Shown: one piece after another, positions 15,201 through 23,031 of the stretch
Layout of the letters: each line of letters opens with the position of its first letter
Position numbering within the stretch: position 1 is the first letter of the stretch
Assembly: GCA_037783545.1 (NCBI GenBank)
Contig: JBBELK010000052.1
Span: forward strand, 1,674,001 to 1,738,000
DNA from: Henricia sp. BOLD:AAB3569
Lineage: Eukaryota; Echinodermata; Asteroidea; Spinulosida; Echinasteridae
DNA: 64,000 nucleotides
Direction: 5' to 3'
Notes under the pieces: model-generated
The model's input: only the letters and a program-made list of their open reading frames with translations
What the model was told of the DNA's origin: nothing
Database searches by the model: none
Program-made: the position numbers and the translations under genes

Positions 15201-18200
15201 GTAATATGCAGCATACAGCGCACCCTCTGGACTAGTGGCCTTTCAAATCTCCTTTCTTCCGTCTCGGAAGACAGAAGAAACAGAAGAAAAGAGATTAGAG
15301 AGGCCACCAGCCCAGAGGGCGCGCTGTACGTTGCGTATTACAGAACAAACCCGGAAGTCAGACTTGGGCAAGTCTACATGTACGTCTTGCCATTAGTTTA
15401 ATTATTGGTGGACCGCCATTAATTCAAAATATTGACAGTAATTGTTTGCTAACTACCGTACCGTAAACGTTGGTCGATTTTATGTCTCATTTGAAAGCGA
15501 ATATCAATTTTAAAAAACTTTTATCTTTTCTGGAAATTTGATCTCGATCTAACTTAACAATCATATAAAAGACCTCCCAAAAATAATATTCATGACAAGA
15601 AAACAAAAAAATACAAGTACTTAGTGAAACGCAAGTAGTAAAACGAATCGATATCGCGCTGTTTCGCTTCCATACCAGAACTCGAAATCAGACCGACATG
15701 ACTAAAGTTGGCTTTTCTGACTACATTTAATAGTGCTAATAGCTGTAGCATAATTTCTACTCACATTGGAACCTCCATGCAAAATATCCAAATGCACAGG
15801 ATTAGTATTTCGACTAGAAAAAGATATTTAATGACCCATTTTTGAACTGACATTTAAACGAGCTCGTACCCAAGTAGACTGGTTCCCGCTCCACATATTC
15901 CACATACAACGAATGAATCTCATATCCATTCGTTGTAGATGTATGTGGAACATGGAGCGGAAACCAGTCTAAACGACGAGCCGACAAAACGTTACAGCGC
16001 CACTAGCAGCAAAAATTCATAGTTGGGTGCATAGCGCTGTGTAGCGATTCGCGTAAATAAAGCCAGGGTACTACTACTAGGCTGCTTCGCGCCAAAATTC
16101 TTCAAAGTCGAAACCGTCCCCAATTTTTATGCAGACGCATATGTGGCAGTGTGTTGAACACCAGGGCTGCTGTCCGCTCCTAATAAATTAGTTTACAAAA
16201 CATCAGTGGTTTTTTGACGATATCCTTGGAAATATGCGGCCTAAAAGCGCGGGAGTTTCAGATTCGTAATGAGAAAAATATGACGGATGTTATGATATAA
16301 AAATACATGTTTATTTAAGCCCCGGGGAATTATGGAAAAAAAAAAAGGTGATCTGGTCACACTCCTTTAAAATGACACCATGGGATGATGATCAACATTA
16401 AATAGACGATGTGCGCATTTTTTAGAAAGCACCCTTTGTTAACAATTGGTGATCGTTATGTGCGCGCATCCCGTTTTGCATAAATTTGGTTTGGTAATGA
16501 TGCCAAAGGTCACAAAATTCAGAGACGATTTGGCATGTGACCCGATTCCTAAACCAATTTTATGTAAAACATGATGCATGCGCAGAATGCCGAGCATGTT
16601 TTTTGGTTTGTTGTGACGTCAGAGGGTAATTCGTTAATACACAGATACATGTGCATGTACACATGCACACAGTAAATACATGTACCAGGTAACATAAAAC
16701 AATGGAAGGAAAATGGTACATGTACCTGTATACATGTAGGCTACATGTACAGTGCTACACATGCATACATGTACGTACATACTGTACATGCACAGGTACC
16801 GGTATGTGTACAGTATGTACGTACATGTACATGTACATGTAGTGTACCAGGAGGCCTACCAGCATGACCAGGGGTACACACATCAATTCTCTTTTATATT
16901 CAATAATGTGGTGATATGTAATCACTAATGCAGCCTACATGTACATTGTACATACTTGTACATTGTACAAGTACAATGTGTAGCATTCAGTACATGTAAA
17001 GTACCCTGGTAACAAACTACAACACCACAACACAAAGAAGATGCATACATGTACTGTATACTGGTACCCATCACCCAAGGCTCAATATACATCAGCTGTG
17101 CTACAATGAATCCTCATGACCACATGATGATCAAAACTGGACAGCTAGAACTCCATTATTAACCCTACATTAAATAGTCTCTTTAAGTCTTTAATAATTG
17201 TACCACCATAAAAGGACCAAAGAAATTTATAAAAACTTTGTATAGAGACAATTAAAGGTAGTATACATGATTGGTATCTTGAAGAATCAGAAATGCTCAC
17301 AGATATTTACACATAACTTCTTACACGATATAAACATGATGACGGCAGAAAACTTCCCCTAAAATGGTTTTGTCTGATTTAAGTGCTATAGTCTTCGAGA
17401 ATCATGTAATATTTCCCGACTTTGTCGCTTAAAAACGATAGGACACCTTTTCAAATCAGTCCAGTTTTATGATCATCAAAATTCTATCGCACTGTATGTG
17501 CAGCTTGTCGCAGAATAATTGGGAATATCGCGAAACATTGAGGGGTTATGGAGTGGTTTTGCACGTGTACACAAAGGGAAAGATTACCATGCACGGACAC
17601 TCTTAAAAATTATAGTCCTAACTTGGACCCTACATGTACAATATCGCTTTTTTAACATGGGGGTGTTTTTATTTTTTATTTTTTTAATTTAATTCTTTAT
17701 AGTGTTGGATTTGTAGGGTCCAAGGAACTCGAAGGTACTGGGTATACTATCCATTAATTTCCAGCTCTCACACGCTCCCCAAAAAAGCAACAGTATTCAC
17801 CCTCAAAATGGGCACAAATACACTTGACACTTATTTACAATGTACCTTTTGGAAAAAGTGCAATTTTCTGTCCAATTTCGAGACCGTTCCTTCCGTTACA
17901 AATTTGTTGTGTGACGTGCATGCATCATTTGCATGAGCGAAGAAAAAAAGTACCATACCGGTACATGTACACCTTCCCCAGTTTATCAGACTCCATGTAC
18001 ATGTACTAAGTCTATGGAGCATGACATAAAAATTCCAAGTGTTTTCAAAGGAAATCTTGATATTTTCTCACTGCTAAATTCATGTTTCCTCACTAAATGT
18101 CATGTCATATTACTAGGAAGTATTTGTGGCAAAAGTGTATGGTATTTACACCGAGCAATGCGCCAAGATGCAGTGGCACAGTGCATGCATCACAGCGTGT

Positions 18201-19504
18201 AGTTGATCCGGCCGGTCAGTAAAAACGCGACATTTTTCCCTCTTTAGTTTTGTGTTTTGATCATCAAACTAAATTTTTTACATGGTTTATTATCATAACA
18301 AGGAAAATCCTGGGTGTCCGTGCATGGAATGCCATTTTCCCGAAGAGGTATTGCGATAATGGCAGTAAAACAGCGTACTATGTGGGGAAAAAAAATGGGG
18401 CAAAGTTAGACTCGTAAACAGGGCGTCGGGATCTTCCGCCCTGTCACCGTTTCCCAACCAAAATCTGTGGCAAACTCACTAAAATGAAATTTGTCCCTTG
18501 TAGGTACGTCAGTGTACGTGTGAATATTGCAATGCACTCTCACCAACTTACGCTTTGCGGAGAGAATTTACAAGTCGGACGTCACCATTTTTAGATGAGG
18601 GGGAGGGGGGGGGGGGGAGGGGGGAGTTGATTTGTTTTAGCGCACCACCGTGCGGTCAAATTAAAGAAGGGAGAATTCACTCCAAATTACCGAAGTGAAT
18701 GACTTTTCACTCGTAATGTTGCGGGTCGCTTAAATGACAAAAAGCCGTTTGGTGGTAATTTGGAGTGAATTCTTCCTTTTTTACCGCACGGTGGCGCGTT
18801 GAAACTCTCCCCACCCCCCCCCCCCCCCCCCCCCTCATCTAAAAATAGTACGTGCTGGGTCACATTTCGAGTAGTCTGGTGCTTAACTTTGTTATACGCG
18901 AGCGCCATAGCGCAGAGGCAGGACTCTATGATTTTATGCAAATCCAAGAGAAAATTCTCAGATTTTCGTTGAAACACGAGGCAGTTTGAGGTTCTGCGTG
19001 GAGCGATGTGAATTTGATCGTCAAACTGAGAAAAACGAAAGTGTGTACGTCAGTTTTGAGAGTATTACGTCCAGGGAGGTACGTAGAACGTGTAGAGATT
19101 TTGATTTTACCAAAAAATTGCATTTTCCAGTAAAAAGACTTGCTTAAACTTAAAGATTCAATTTTTAGCAACAAAATTGATGGGAAAAAAAAAATTGTTC
19201 TATTGAAAGTAACGGCATAATAACAATAATATTTTCAATACAAACAATAAAAAAGGCCGATACTTTCAGTATTTGGAAGTAGGGTCTATCTACAAGTAGT
19301 ATTAATAATTTAAAACCATGGATATACCTTAAAATAACCCCCTTCGTACAGCGTTTCCGGCGGTCCAAAAATCGCAACTTCCCATTCGAAAAGGTTCGAT
19401 TCATTCGCCAACGTCACCTTAAAACCTTCCACAGGCTCGTCGTTAATTTTCTTCAGTTCTAAGCTCAGTGCTCTCAAGGCAGCAGACGGTGGTGTTGTGG
19501 CCAT
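1..19504 (-). CDS. CDC34/UBE2R2: CDC34/UBE2R ubiquitin-conjugating enzyme gene, 5 exons, 3' end outside window
   Basis: E2 enzyme that carries ubiquitin on a cysteine and works with cullin-RING (SCF) ligases in nucleus and cytosol. Exons read 19504-19328, 5628-5542, 4865-4765, 3193-3059 and 229 to the window edge, all with GT-AG introns; they join in frame to 243 residues without a stop, against 236-238 in human CDC34 and UBE2R2. Visible in order: N-terminal helix and EGFKV strand, HPN motif at residues 83-85, catalytic Cys94 in [11 protein letters not shown], the acidic loop [14 protein letters not shown] that marks the Cdc34 group, KAEAEKDGV, and a C-terminal tail rich in Asp, Glu and Tyr that in the family docks on cullin. 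Odd point: one extra residue (Gln89) at the exon 2/3 junction, so the Cys is 94 rather than 93. The stop codon is beyond position 1. CDC34 versus UBE2R2 cannot be separated for an invertebrate pre-duplication gene. Confidence 0.97.
286..1819. mobile_element. Non-autonomous DNA element with long imperfect terminal inverted repeats
   Basis: The left end starts GGGGCGGATTGCAATA and runs into GGTCTAAGACCAGTCTATAGGCTTAGCC. The right end carries the reverse complement, finishing TTATTGCAACCCGCCCC, so about 90 bp match imperfectly. The interior has no credible ORF. It holds a smaller inverted pair around 1238-1440 (GGTCTATAGAGC against GGTCTATAAG). No clean target-site duplication was seen. The element lies in UBE2R intron 4. 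Confidence 0.6.
1820..3058. other. UBE2R intron 4, remainder
   Basis: No gene is visible here. There is a TACATG cluster near 2160-2205 and a repeated TTCCGCTAAAAAT word around 2290 and 2480. Short open frames at 2756-3053 show no family resemblance and look fortuitous. Confidence 0.5.
3059..3193 (-). CDS. CDC34/UBE2R2: UBE2R exon 4
   Basis: Acceptor GATGCAG at 3200-3194; donor GTAAGT at 3058-3053. It encodes (R)[18 protein letters not shown], then [19 protein letters not shown] and AEYANIIK, nearly identical to vertebrate CDC34. Both ends split codons (phase 2 in, phase 2 out), and these match exons 3 and 5. Confidence 0.97.
3578..3890 (+). repeat. Dispersed repeat, copy 1 of 2
   Basis: About 310 bp resembling 7070-7401 in the same orientation. 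Shared blocks include CAGAGCGTGATCCAAAACTGG, ATAAACTGGGTGTGTGTATTAACATCAGTAG (split here by small differences) and GACTAAGGAAAGG. The family is not recognised and no terminal repeats were seen. Confidence 0.7.
4765..4865 (-). CDS. CDC34/UBE2R2: UBE2R exon 3 (active-site exon)
   Basis: Acceptor TTTTTCCAG ends at 4866; donor GTAGGA starts at 4764. It encodes [18 protein letters not shown], then [15 protein letters not shown] plus two bases of Arg. It contains the catalytic Cys and the acidic loop. The first codon, CAA (Gln), has no counterpart in vertebrate CDC34, where TGDVC follows directly after NIYE. Confidence 0.96.
5080..5197. mobile_element. GCTCGTCA fold-back element, copy a
   Basis: Near-perfect palindrome of about 115 bp. 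The arms read GCTCGTCAGCAATGCGCGCG and CACGAAATACGCAGCTCC, followed by the reverse complement. It belongs to a family also seen at 5345, 10544 and 52423, with a half copy at 45985. Confidence 0.85.
5345..5466. mobile_element. GCTCGTCA fold-back element, copy b
   Basis: Second palindrome of the family, only about 150 bp from copy a. The outer end is GGCACAGGCTCGTCA and the inverted end is TGACGAGCC. The loop reads GTGCCTTTGCTACC. Two copies so close together suggest a preferred target or a local duplication. Confidence 0.85.
5542..5628 (-). CDS. CDC34/UBE2R2: UBE2R exon 2
   Basis: Acceptor TTTCTGCAG ends at 5629; donor GTAAGT at 5541-5536. It encodes [14 protein letters not shown], then [15 protein letters not shown] (29 whole codons), including the HPN motif whose Asn helps stabilise the transfer intermediate in E2 enzymes. 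Confidence 0.96.
6008..6178. mobile_element. Fold-back (MITE-like) element
   Basis: Inverted arms: ACAAATAATGAATGTTTATG and GAAAGATGGAATGTTCCATT on the left, with their reverse complements on the right, ending CATTCATTATTTGT. There is no coding content. Confidence 0.75.
6179..8785. other. UBE2R intron 1, first part
   Basis: No gene is visible apart from the listed repeat at 7070-7401. A segment at 6255-6330 (CCCTTGACGAAAATCC, TTTTTTCGATAGTCCA) recurs near 38205-38270, so another dispersed family is present. Confidence 0.5.
7070..7401 (+). repeat. Dispersed repeat, copy 2 of 2
   Basis: Same order of blocks as 3578-3890 (CAGAGCGTGATCCAAAACTGG, GCATAAAACTGTAAAG, TGATAAACTGGGTGTGTG), with small insertions and deletions between them. 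Confidence 0.7.
8786..9234. mobile_element. Long fold-back element, AGTCTTTCC family, copy 1
   Basis: About 450 bp palindrome. Arms run TGAGTCTTTCCATGG, then TTTTGGCAACACAGACCATA, then ACCTTTGTCTGGTCTCAAAA, and return inverted, ending GGAAATACTC. Other copies are at 55136-55622 (whole) and 63090-63283 (one arm). Short open frames inside it ([17 protein letters not shown]) come from the arm and are not a protein. Confidence 0.85.
9537..10680 (+). mobile_element. ATAAGCCGCACC-motif element, copy 1
   Basis: Begins TACCGTAATTTTCGGAATAT and contains repeats of TATAAGCCGCACC. The block 9537-10680 is found inverted at 52423-53665, including the CAGAAGTGTGGCCGG and AAACAAACAGCTCTTTTCAG segments and the fold-back at the end. 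The family is not recognised. A related GTATAAGCCGCCCGG motif at 11968-12010 may be its far end. Confidence 0.7.
10544..10668. mobile_element. GCTCGTCA fold-back element, copy c
   Basis: Palindrome beginning right after GCCATTAA with AGGCCGAGGCTCGTC and ending GACAAGCCTCT. It lies at the same place in the surrounding element as copy d at 52423. Confidence 0.8.
10763..11201. mobile_element. MITE with GGGCTGCTTTCGAG ends, copy 1
   Basis: The left end is GGGCTGCTTTCGAGCACGGC and the right end is GAGCACTCGAAAGCAGCC. Subterminal CCTGGTGCTC / GAGCACCAGG boxes are also inverted. A short relative is at 46804-46930. Confidence 0.8.
11202..12960. other. UBE2R intron 1, middle part
   Basis: No gene is supported. 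It holds the GTATAAGCCGCCCGG motif near 11970 and scattered TACATGTAC words. The open frames at 11539-11941 overlap on both strands and show no family similarity. Confidence 0.45.
12965..13240. repeat. TACATG/GTACGTAC-rich low-complexity block
   Basis: Runs of TACATGTACATG and TACGTACGTACATG, and two copies of a CATGAACGTAGGGTACATGTA unit at about 13145-13190. Open frames here (repeated MYMYMNVG or TCTCTV peptides) are artefacts of the hexamer. Confidence 0.85.
13304..13740. mobile_element. Element with ATGCATAGTTC ends, copy 1
   Basis: AATGCATAGTTCTGA at the left matches inverted AACTATGCATTAC at the right. The right half (13530-13740) recurs inverted at 45782-45985, sharing GACTCGGCATG-like and TTTGAGTTTTCTCCAATGAA segments. 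Confidence 0.65.
13752..13850 (+). mobile_element. Possible end of a pogo/Tigger-like element
   Basis: CCTCGGATAAGTCGGATCC followed by TTATCCGACTTAAGCGAAAA resembles the ends of pogo-type mariner elements. Only this piece is seen, so the family call is tentative. Confidence 0.35.
14215..15017. mobile_element. TTAA-flanked element with AGGGACACACCGGC ends, copy 1
   Basis: Flanked on both sides by TTAA (14211-14214 and 15018-15021). Ends are AGGGACACACCGGCTT and AAGCCGGTTTGTCCCT. TTAA targets are known for piggyBac and Kolobok elements. There is no transposase, so it is non-autonomous. A second copy in opposite orientation is at 30447-31266. Confidence 0.85.
15040..15550 (+). repeat. Dispersed repeat with internal palindrome, copy 1
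   Basis: Blocks GTTCTCAGCAAATTCA, TGCGCCTTGCCTAGACTTGC, TTCAAAATATTGACAGTAATTG and CATTTGAAAGCGAATA recur in the same order at 56510-56865. The middle, 15150-15400, is a palindrome around TCTTCCGTCTCGGAAGACAGAAG. Confidence 0.75.
15876..15974. mobile_element. Short fold-back element
   Basis: Arms TAGACTGGTTCCCGCTCCAC and ATATTCCACATACAACGAAT, then inverted, ending GGAAACCAGTCTA. One arm of the same family is present near 45140-45182. Confidence 0.8.
16184..16366. mobile_element. TTAA-flanked AGGAG-end element, truncated copy
   Basis: Matches the right half of 29019-29376 (CGATATCCTTGGAAATATGC, GCGCGGGAGTTTCAG) and ends TGGTCACACTCCT directly before TTAA. The left end is missing. Confidence 0.7.
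16640..17060. repeat. TACATGTAC-rich low-complexity block
   Basis: Dense TACATGTACATG, GTACGTAC and ACATGTAGG words. No gene is supported. Confidence 0.8.
17252..17413 (-). mobile_element. Partial inverted copy of the GTTACAAATAG / CGAAGTGG family
   Basis: Reads AGTATACATGATTGGTATCT, then CAGAAATGCTCACAGAT, then TATAAACATGATGACGG. This is the reverse complement of the right ends of the copies at 20523 and 28284, with about 10-20% difference. Confidence 0.65.
17414..18580. other. UBE2R intron 1, last part
   Basis: No gene is supported. An AT-rich tract lies near 17660-17700 and TACATGTAC words near 17950-18005. The short open frame at 17933-18202 has no recognisable family. Confidence 0.4.
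18583..18849. mobile_element. Fold-back element with G-run and C-run in opposite arms
   Basis: Left arm ACCATTTTTAGATGAGG, then a G-rich run (18598-18626); right arm a C-run (18812-18833), then CTCATCTAAAAATAGT. Inner arms: CACCGTGCGGTCAAATTAAA and GAATTCACTCCAAATTACCG, with their inverses. It lies about 480 bp downstream of UBE2R exon 1, inside intron 1. Confidence 0.8.
19328..19504 (-). CDS. CDC34/UBE2R2: UBE2R exon 1 with start codon
   Basis: ATG at 19504-19502 in AGGACATGGCC; donor GTATAT from 19327. It encodes [19 protein letters not shown], then [18 protein letters not shown] and [19 protein letters not shown], ending YFK: 59 codons, the same length as human CDC34 up to this splice point. 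That agreement supports the start. Confidence 0.96.
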
Positions 19505-19800
19505 GTCCTTTCACTCAACAATCCTGTTCCCACCGTTTTAAGGACAATATCAAGCCTGTTTTGTTCGTTTTCCTTCACCTTTTTTCTCAATCACTCGCGT
19601 TAAGATGTGCGACTGTGATCCATCTAAACTGCATATCGCATGCGCATTCTATACACACTGCATATCGCATACACATAACGATATGTGTTGTTGGAATGGT
19701 GGCGAAAGTAGATATGACGTCACGCCATGTCATAATGCACATCCGGAAATGGCCGATCAGGGCCGAATGCCCTCAGATTGGCCAATGTTCGTCATAGGAT
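19505..19800 (-). promoter_or_regulatory. Putative UBE2R promoter with CRE, ETS and CCAAT boxes
   Basis: Upstream of the UBE2R start lie a perfect palindromic cAMP-response element TGACGTCA (19715-19722), an ETS core CCGGAA followed by ATGG (19743-19752, YY1-like on the other strand) and ATTGGCCAAT (19777-19786). No TATA box is obvious. This combination is common at housekeeping promoters. The transcription start is not known from sequence. Confidence 0.5.
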
Positions 19801-20335
19801 GGCGCATTTTATAATCATTGTTCGCCGCATGATGGCGCCCCTCACCAGTAACGGACAGGACCACAGATATATAAGCGCATAGATCAACAATCTTGCATCG
19901 AAAATCGTGATTTGGAAAAGTATAGGCAAATGACGACACAATGGGCTGCATGAGCTAACCACGCGGGTTCACAGCGCTCGCGGCTATTCCAAAATGCGCG
20001 TGTTCTACGCGCTCCTATAAGTATGGGCGATGTACGCACGACGCGCGCACATTCTTTCTTTGGAGTTTGGGAACGGCAGCCAGACAACCGCGAATTTTCC
20101 ACACAGTTGCAAGTGCTACCACCAACAAGGCACGAAGCTGGCATTTTATTGACATCAACAATGAATTCAGTGTAACAACCACTGAGAAAATACACCAGAA
20201 ACTGTCTCCTTGCTGTGACGTAGCGGGGTCAATGCATATCATTATGACGTCATCACCCCGTTTTTCATTTTGGCCTGTTGCCGGTTGACGAACACGGTCT
20301 AGTTTTTCATTTTTTATCTCCAATATAAAGTCAGC

Positions 20336-20522
20336 AATAAAGATAAGAAAAACGCAAATTTATCAATTAACATCCGTTTTAAAATAGAAAAATAAATTTC
20401 TTCCTCGCCAAATAAATTTACGCTTTCCACCAAGCTTTAAATAATGTATTCTTACAAGCGAAACTCATGAACATTTTAAAACGGATGTTAATTGATAAAT
20501 TTGCGTTTTTCTTATCTTTATT
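20336..20522. mobile_element. Fold-back element with perfect arms of about 48 bp
   Basis: AATAAAGATAAGAAAAACGC then AAATTTATCAATTAACATCC on the left; the exact reverse complement on the right, ending TTCTTATCTTTATT. It abuts the element at 20523. Confidence 0.85.
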
Positions 20523-21001
20523 GTTACAAATAGTTTTATCCCCCTGTGTGATTGAAGATATGCATGATTAAAACCAACCCGAGCAAAAACTAGCTCCGCG
20601 ACTTCGTCTAACTTTTGAGAAAACAGTCAAAAAAGGGTTTGCAGTCATTTCGCCCCAAAACCACTTCGCCCTGAACCACAGCCTGTGCACGAAGTGGTTT
20701 TAGGGCGAAGTGGCATTTGGGCGATGTAGTGTTTGGACGAAGTAATTTGGGGCTAAATGGCACTCGGGCGAAGTGGTTTGGGGCGAAATTGCACTCGGGC
20801 GAAATGGTTTTGGGGCGAATTGAATTTTCGTCTCATGAGACGAAAACTAATTGTTTTACTCATTTCTCAAAGACTATAGCACTTCAGACAAAACCATTTT
20901 TAGGGGAAGTTTTCAACGGTCTTCATGTTTATATTGTGTAAGTTAGGCGTAAATCTGTGAACATTTCTGATTTTCGAGATTACCAATGATGTATACTGCC
21001 T
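20523..21001 (+). mobile_element. GTTACAAATAG / CGAAGTGG family, copy 1
   Basis: Nearly the same as 28284-28782. It contains short imperfect repeats of GGGGCGAAGTGG and GGGCGAAATGG and their inverse CCACTTCGCCC, then CGTCTCATGAGACG, ending GATGTATACTGCC. The repeated units make a partly self-complementary core. The family is not recognised. Confidence 0.75.
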
Positions 21002-22670
21002 TTTACAAAGGCGCTATTAGAATATTACAGTGCTTCCAAAATAAATTACGGCACGTTCCTGTTTTTTACACCTCCTTGTAGACTGTGATTGTACAGCGGA
21101 CTTGTCAATTGACAGTTTCCAGTTTTTTTAACGATATTGCACTGACGTCCAAACTGCCAGGGAAAAACCGTTTTTTAAATTTTTTTTATTTACAGTGCAA
21201 GTAAACTAGACTAGATGTAATCAACAAATTTTGATCAAATACATGTACATCTAAACTAAAGCACTGCCGCAGTGCACAATCATACCGGGTGTCTGTTTCC
21301 GCTGTGAGTACCGCTGCGAAACATGGATGTGCCTCAAACGTAATTATGCTGGATATAAACCCTGGTAAAGCCCAATGTTACGGGGTATAGCCCATTCTAA
21401 CTTGTGTTAAACAGTTATCAGGTAAACCGCTGTACATTCATCGGAATCTGTGGCGTCTTGAAATTTTGGTCACATCAGGTTTTTCTAACGAAGGCTGAAA
21501 AAACGCCCTGTACGACGACAAGAGAACCAAAAACACTTCGGCTTTCCGTCTTGTTCGATCGTGAGTCCGTGCGATTATGTAAATAATGCATATGGATTTA
21601 AAATGTGATAAACATAAATACACAGTAAGCACTCTCCCTGTAGTAGGGGGTGGTGTTATTTTGCAAAAGTTATTGTATCGAAGCAGTACCCCCCTAATAT
21701 TATGGTCTAGGCTTACCTGAATCTGGAAACACCAACATTTGGCTCGTGGTATCGTTACAACCCCCCTGTACATATATGTACTGTTTGAAAGTTGTCTTGG
21801 TGTGCATGATGTGTATTATCATTTGTCTCTAATAAATTTAATATCATTGATATTGAGTTTCTTTACTGTATTCCAGGTCTTTACCAATATTGTGAGGCGA
21901 TTTTGAATTTAAAAAACGCTCATTTTGGGAATGGGAGGTACAAACTTCAGGGGATATGTACAGGGGGGTTAGGCTTGACTAAACAGTTTTTCATTGGTAT
22001 TTTCTCGTTCATATTGAACATCTCCATATTCTAAGAGGGGTATATAACACCACCCCCTACCTGTGGGCTGTTAGTTCTCGTTTCTTACTAATTATCGAGC
22101 GTCTCCCGCTCTTTTTCGTCAGGTAAGATTGTCTTACTGTTTATCGAGAATATTGTAAAGTATGTCGATATTGAATTTTTTTCTAGCAATACAAAATTAG
22201 CAAATAAAATAACACGGTCACCGCAAATGTTCTATAATGAGCATTTTTTTCCTTTCAAATTCACCCACACCCACTGTTCGCTTTGTCACCATTTGTATAG
22301 CAGGATACAGTGGATATACATGCATGTATCAGATGCCAGTCAGGGCTCTGCCAATCAAGTTCACGTAGGTGTGAATCGACCTCCAATCGCGGACGTCCTT
22401 TTGTTCCTCTTTTGTTTGGACATAGTCTATTTTTCCTTACTCTCGTTGGTTTTGTACAGGAGCGAATCGCGGACGTTCGCTTGCCAATCGCGGACGATAT
22501 TGTTCTCTTTGTTAGACCTCCCTAAAACGTCCACGATTGTTTGGGAGAGGGAGCGCGTAACCCCCTTTTCCCCTTCAAATCAAAACGACAAAAAGGATCA
22601 TCACACTGGATGGAAGCAAATCTGAAAAGAGTTTTGGTAGGCCTACAGGTAGCATCAATGAATAGGTTGT
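21002..22670. other. Intergenic DNA between UBE2R start and UGT 3' end
   Basis: No gene is supported. Short open frames at 21438-21773 and 22227-22942 have no recognised domain, and the latter partly opposes the UGT last exon. Confidence 0.45.
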
Positions 22671-22676
22671 TTTATT
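22671..22676 (-). terminator. Candidate polyadenylation signal of the UGT gene
   Basis: AATAAA on the minus strand, about 75 bases after the UGT stop codon (22754-22752). Position and sequence fit; the cleavage site cannot be seen. Confidence 0.45.
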
Positions 22677-22751
22677 TAGCTACACCGTTTGACCCTAAAC
22701 CAGTGCTCACTAAAATGCGAAACGGCTTATGCAGGACTCGTTCACTCCTTT

Positions 22752-23031
22752 TTAAATTTGCCGCCCTTGCTCGATCGCTCGGCAGCAGATCAGGCGACAA
22801 GCCATCAGCAAGGTGTAGTACGCGACGAGTAGTCCTAGAAACAGGACAGCGGCCAGGACCAGCAAGACGTCAAGGCAGTGGAGCTGGAAGAAATTTAAAT
22901 CCAGTGACTTGGGACGGAGATAGTCGCCGCCATATTTACTGACATGTTCAATCCAATGGGCTGCCCGCTCCCTGGGCGGCATTGGCTGATCTTGCATGAT
23001 TCCCGACATCTTCATGGCATTTTCTTTATAT
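22752..23031 (-). CDS. UGT: UGT exon 4 (C-terminus)
   Basis: Acceptor CCCTTTTTTCTCGTAG ends at 23032; the first base completes the Arg codon CG|A. It encodes YKENAMKMSG, then PPRERAAHWIEHVSKYGG and YLRPKSLDLNFFQLHCLDV, then a hydrophobic helix and RAIEQGRQI with a TAA stop. A fold-back element begins 16 bp upstream of the acceptor. Confidence 0.95.

Noticed and set aside
22227-22942. Two plus-strand frames of about 132 codons
   Set aside because: One overlaps the UGT last exon in antisense and neither has a recognisable domain.
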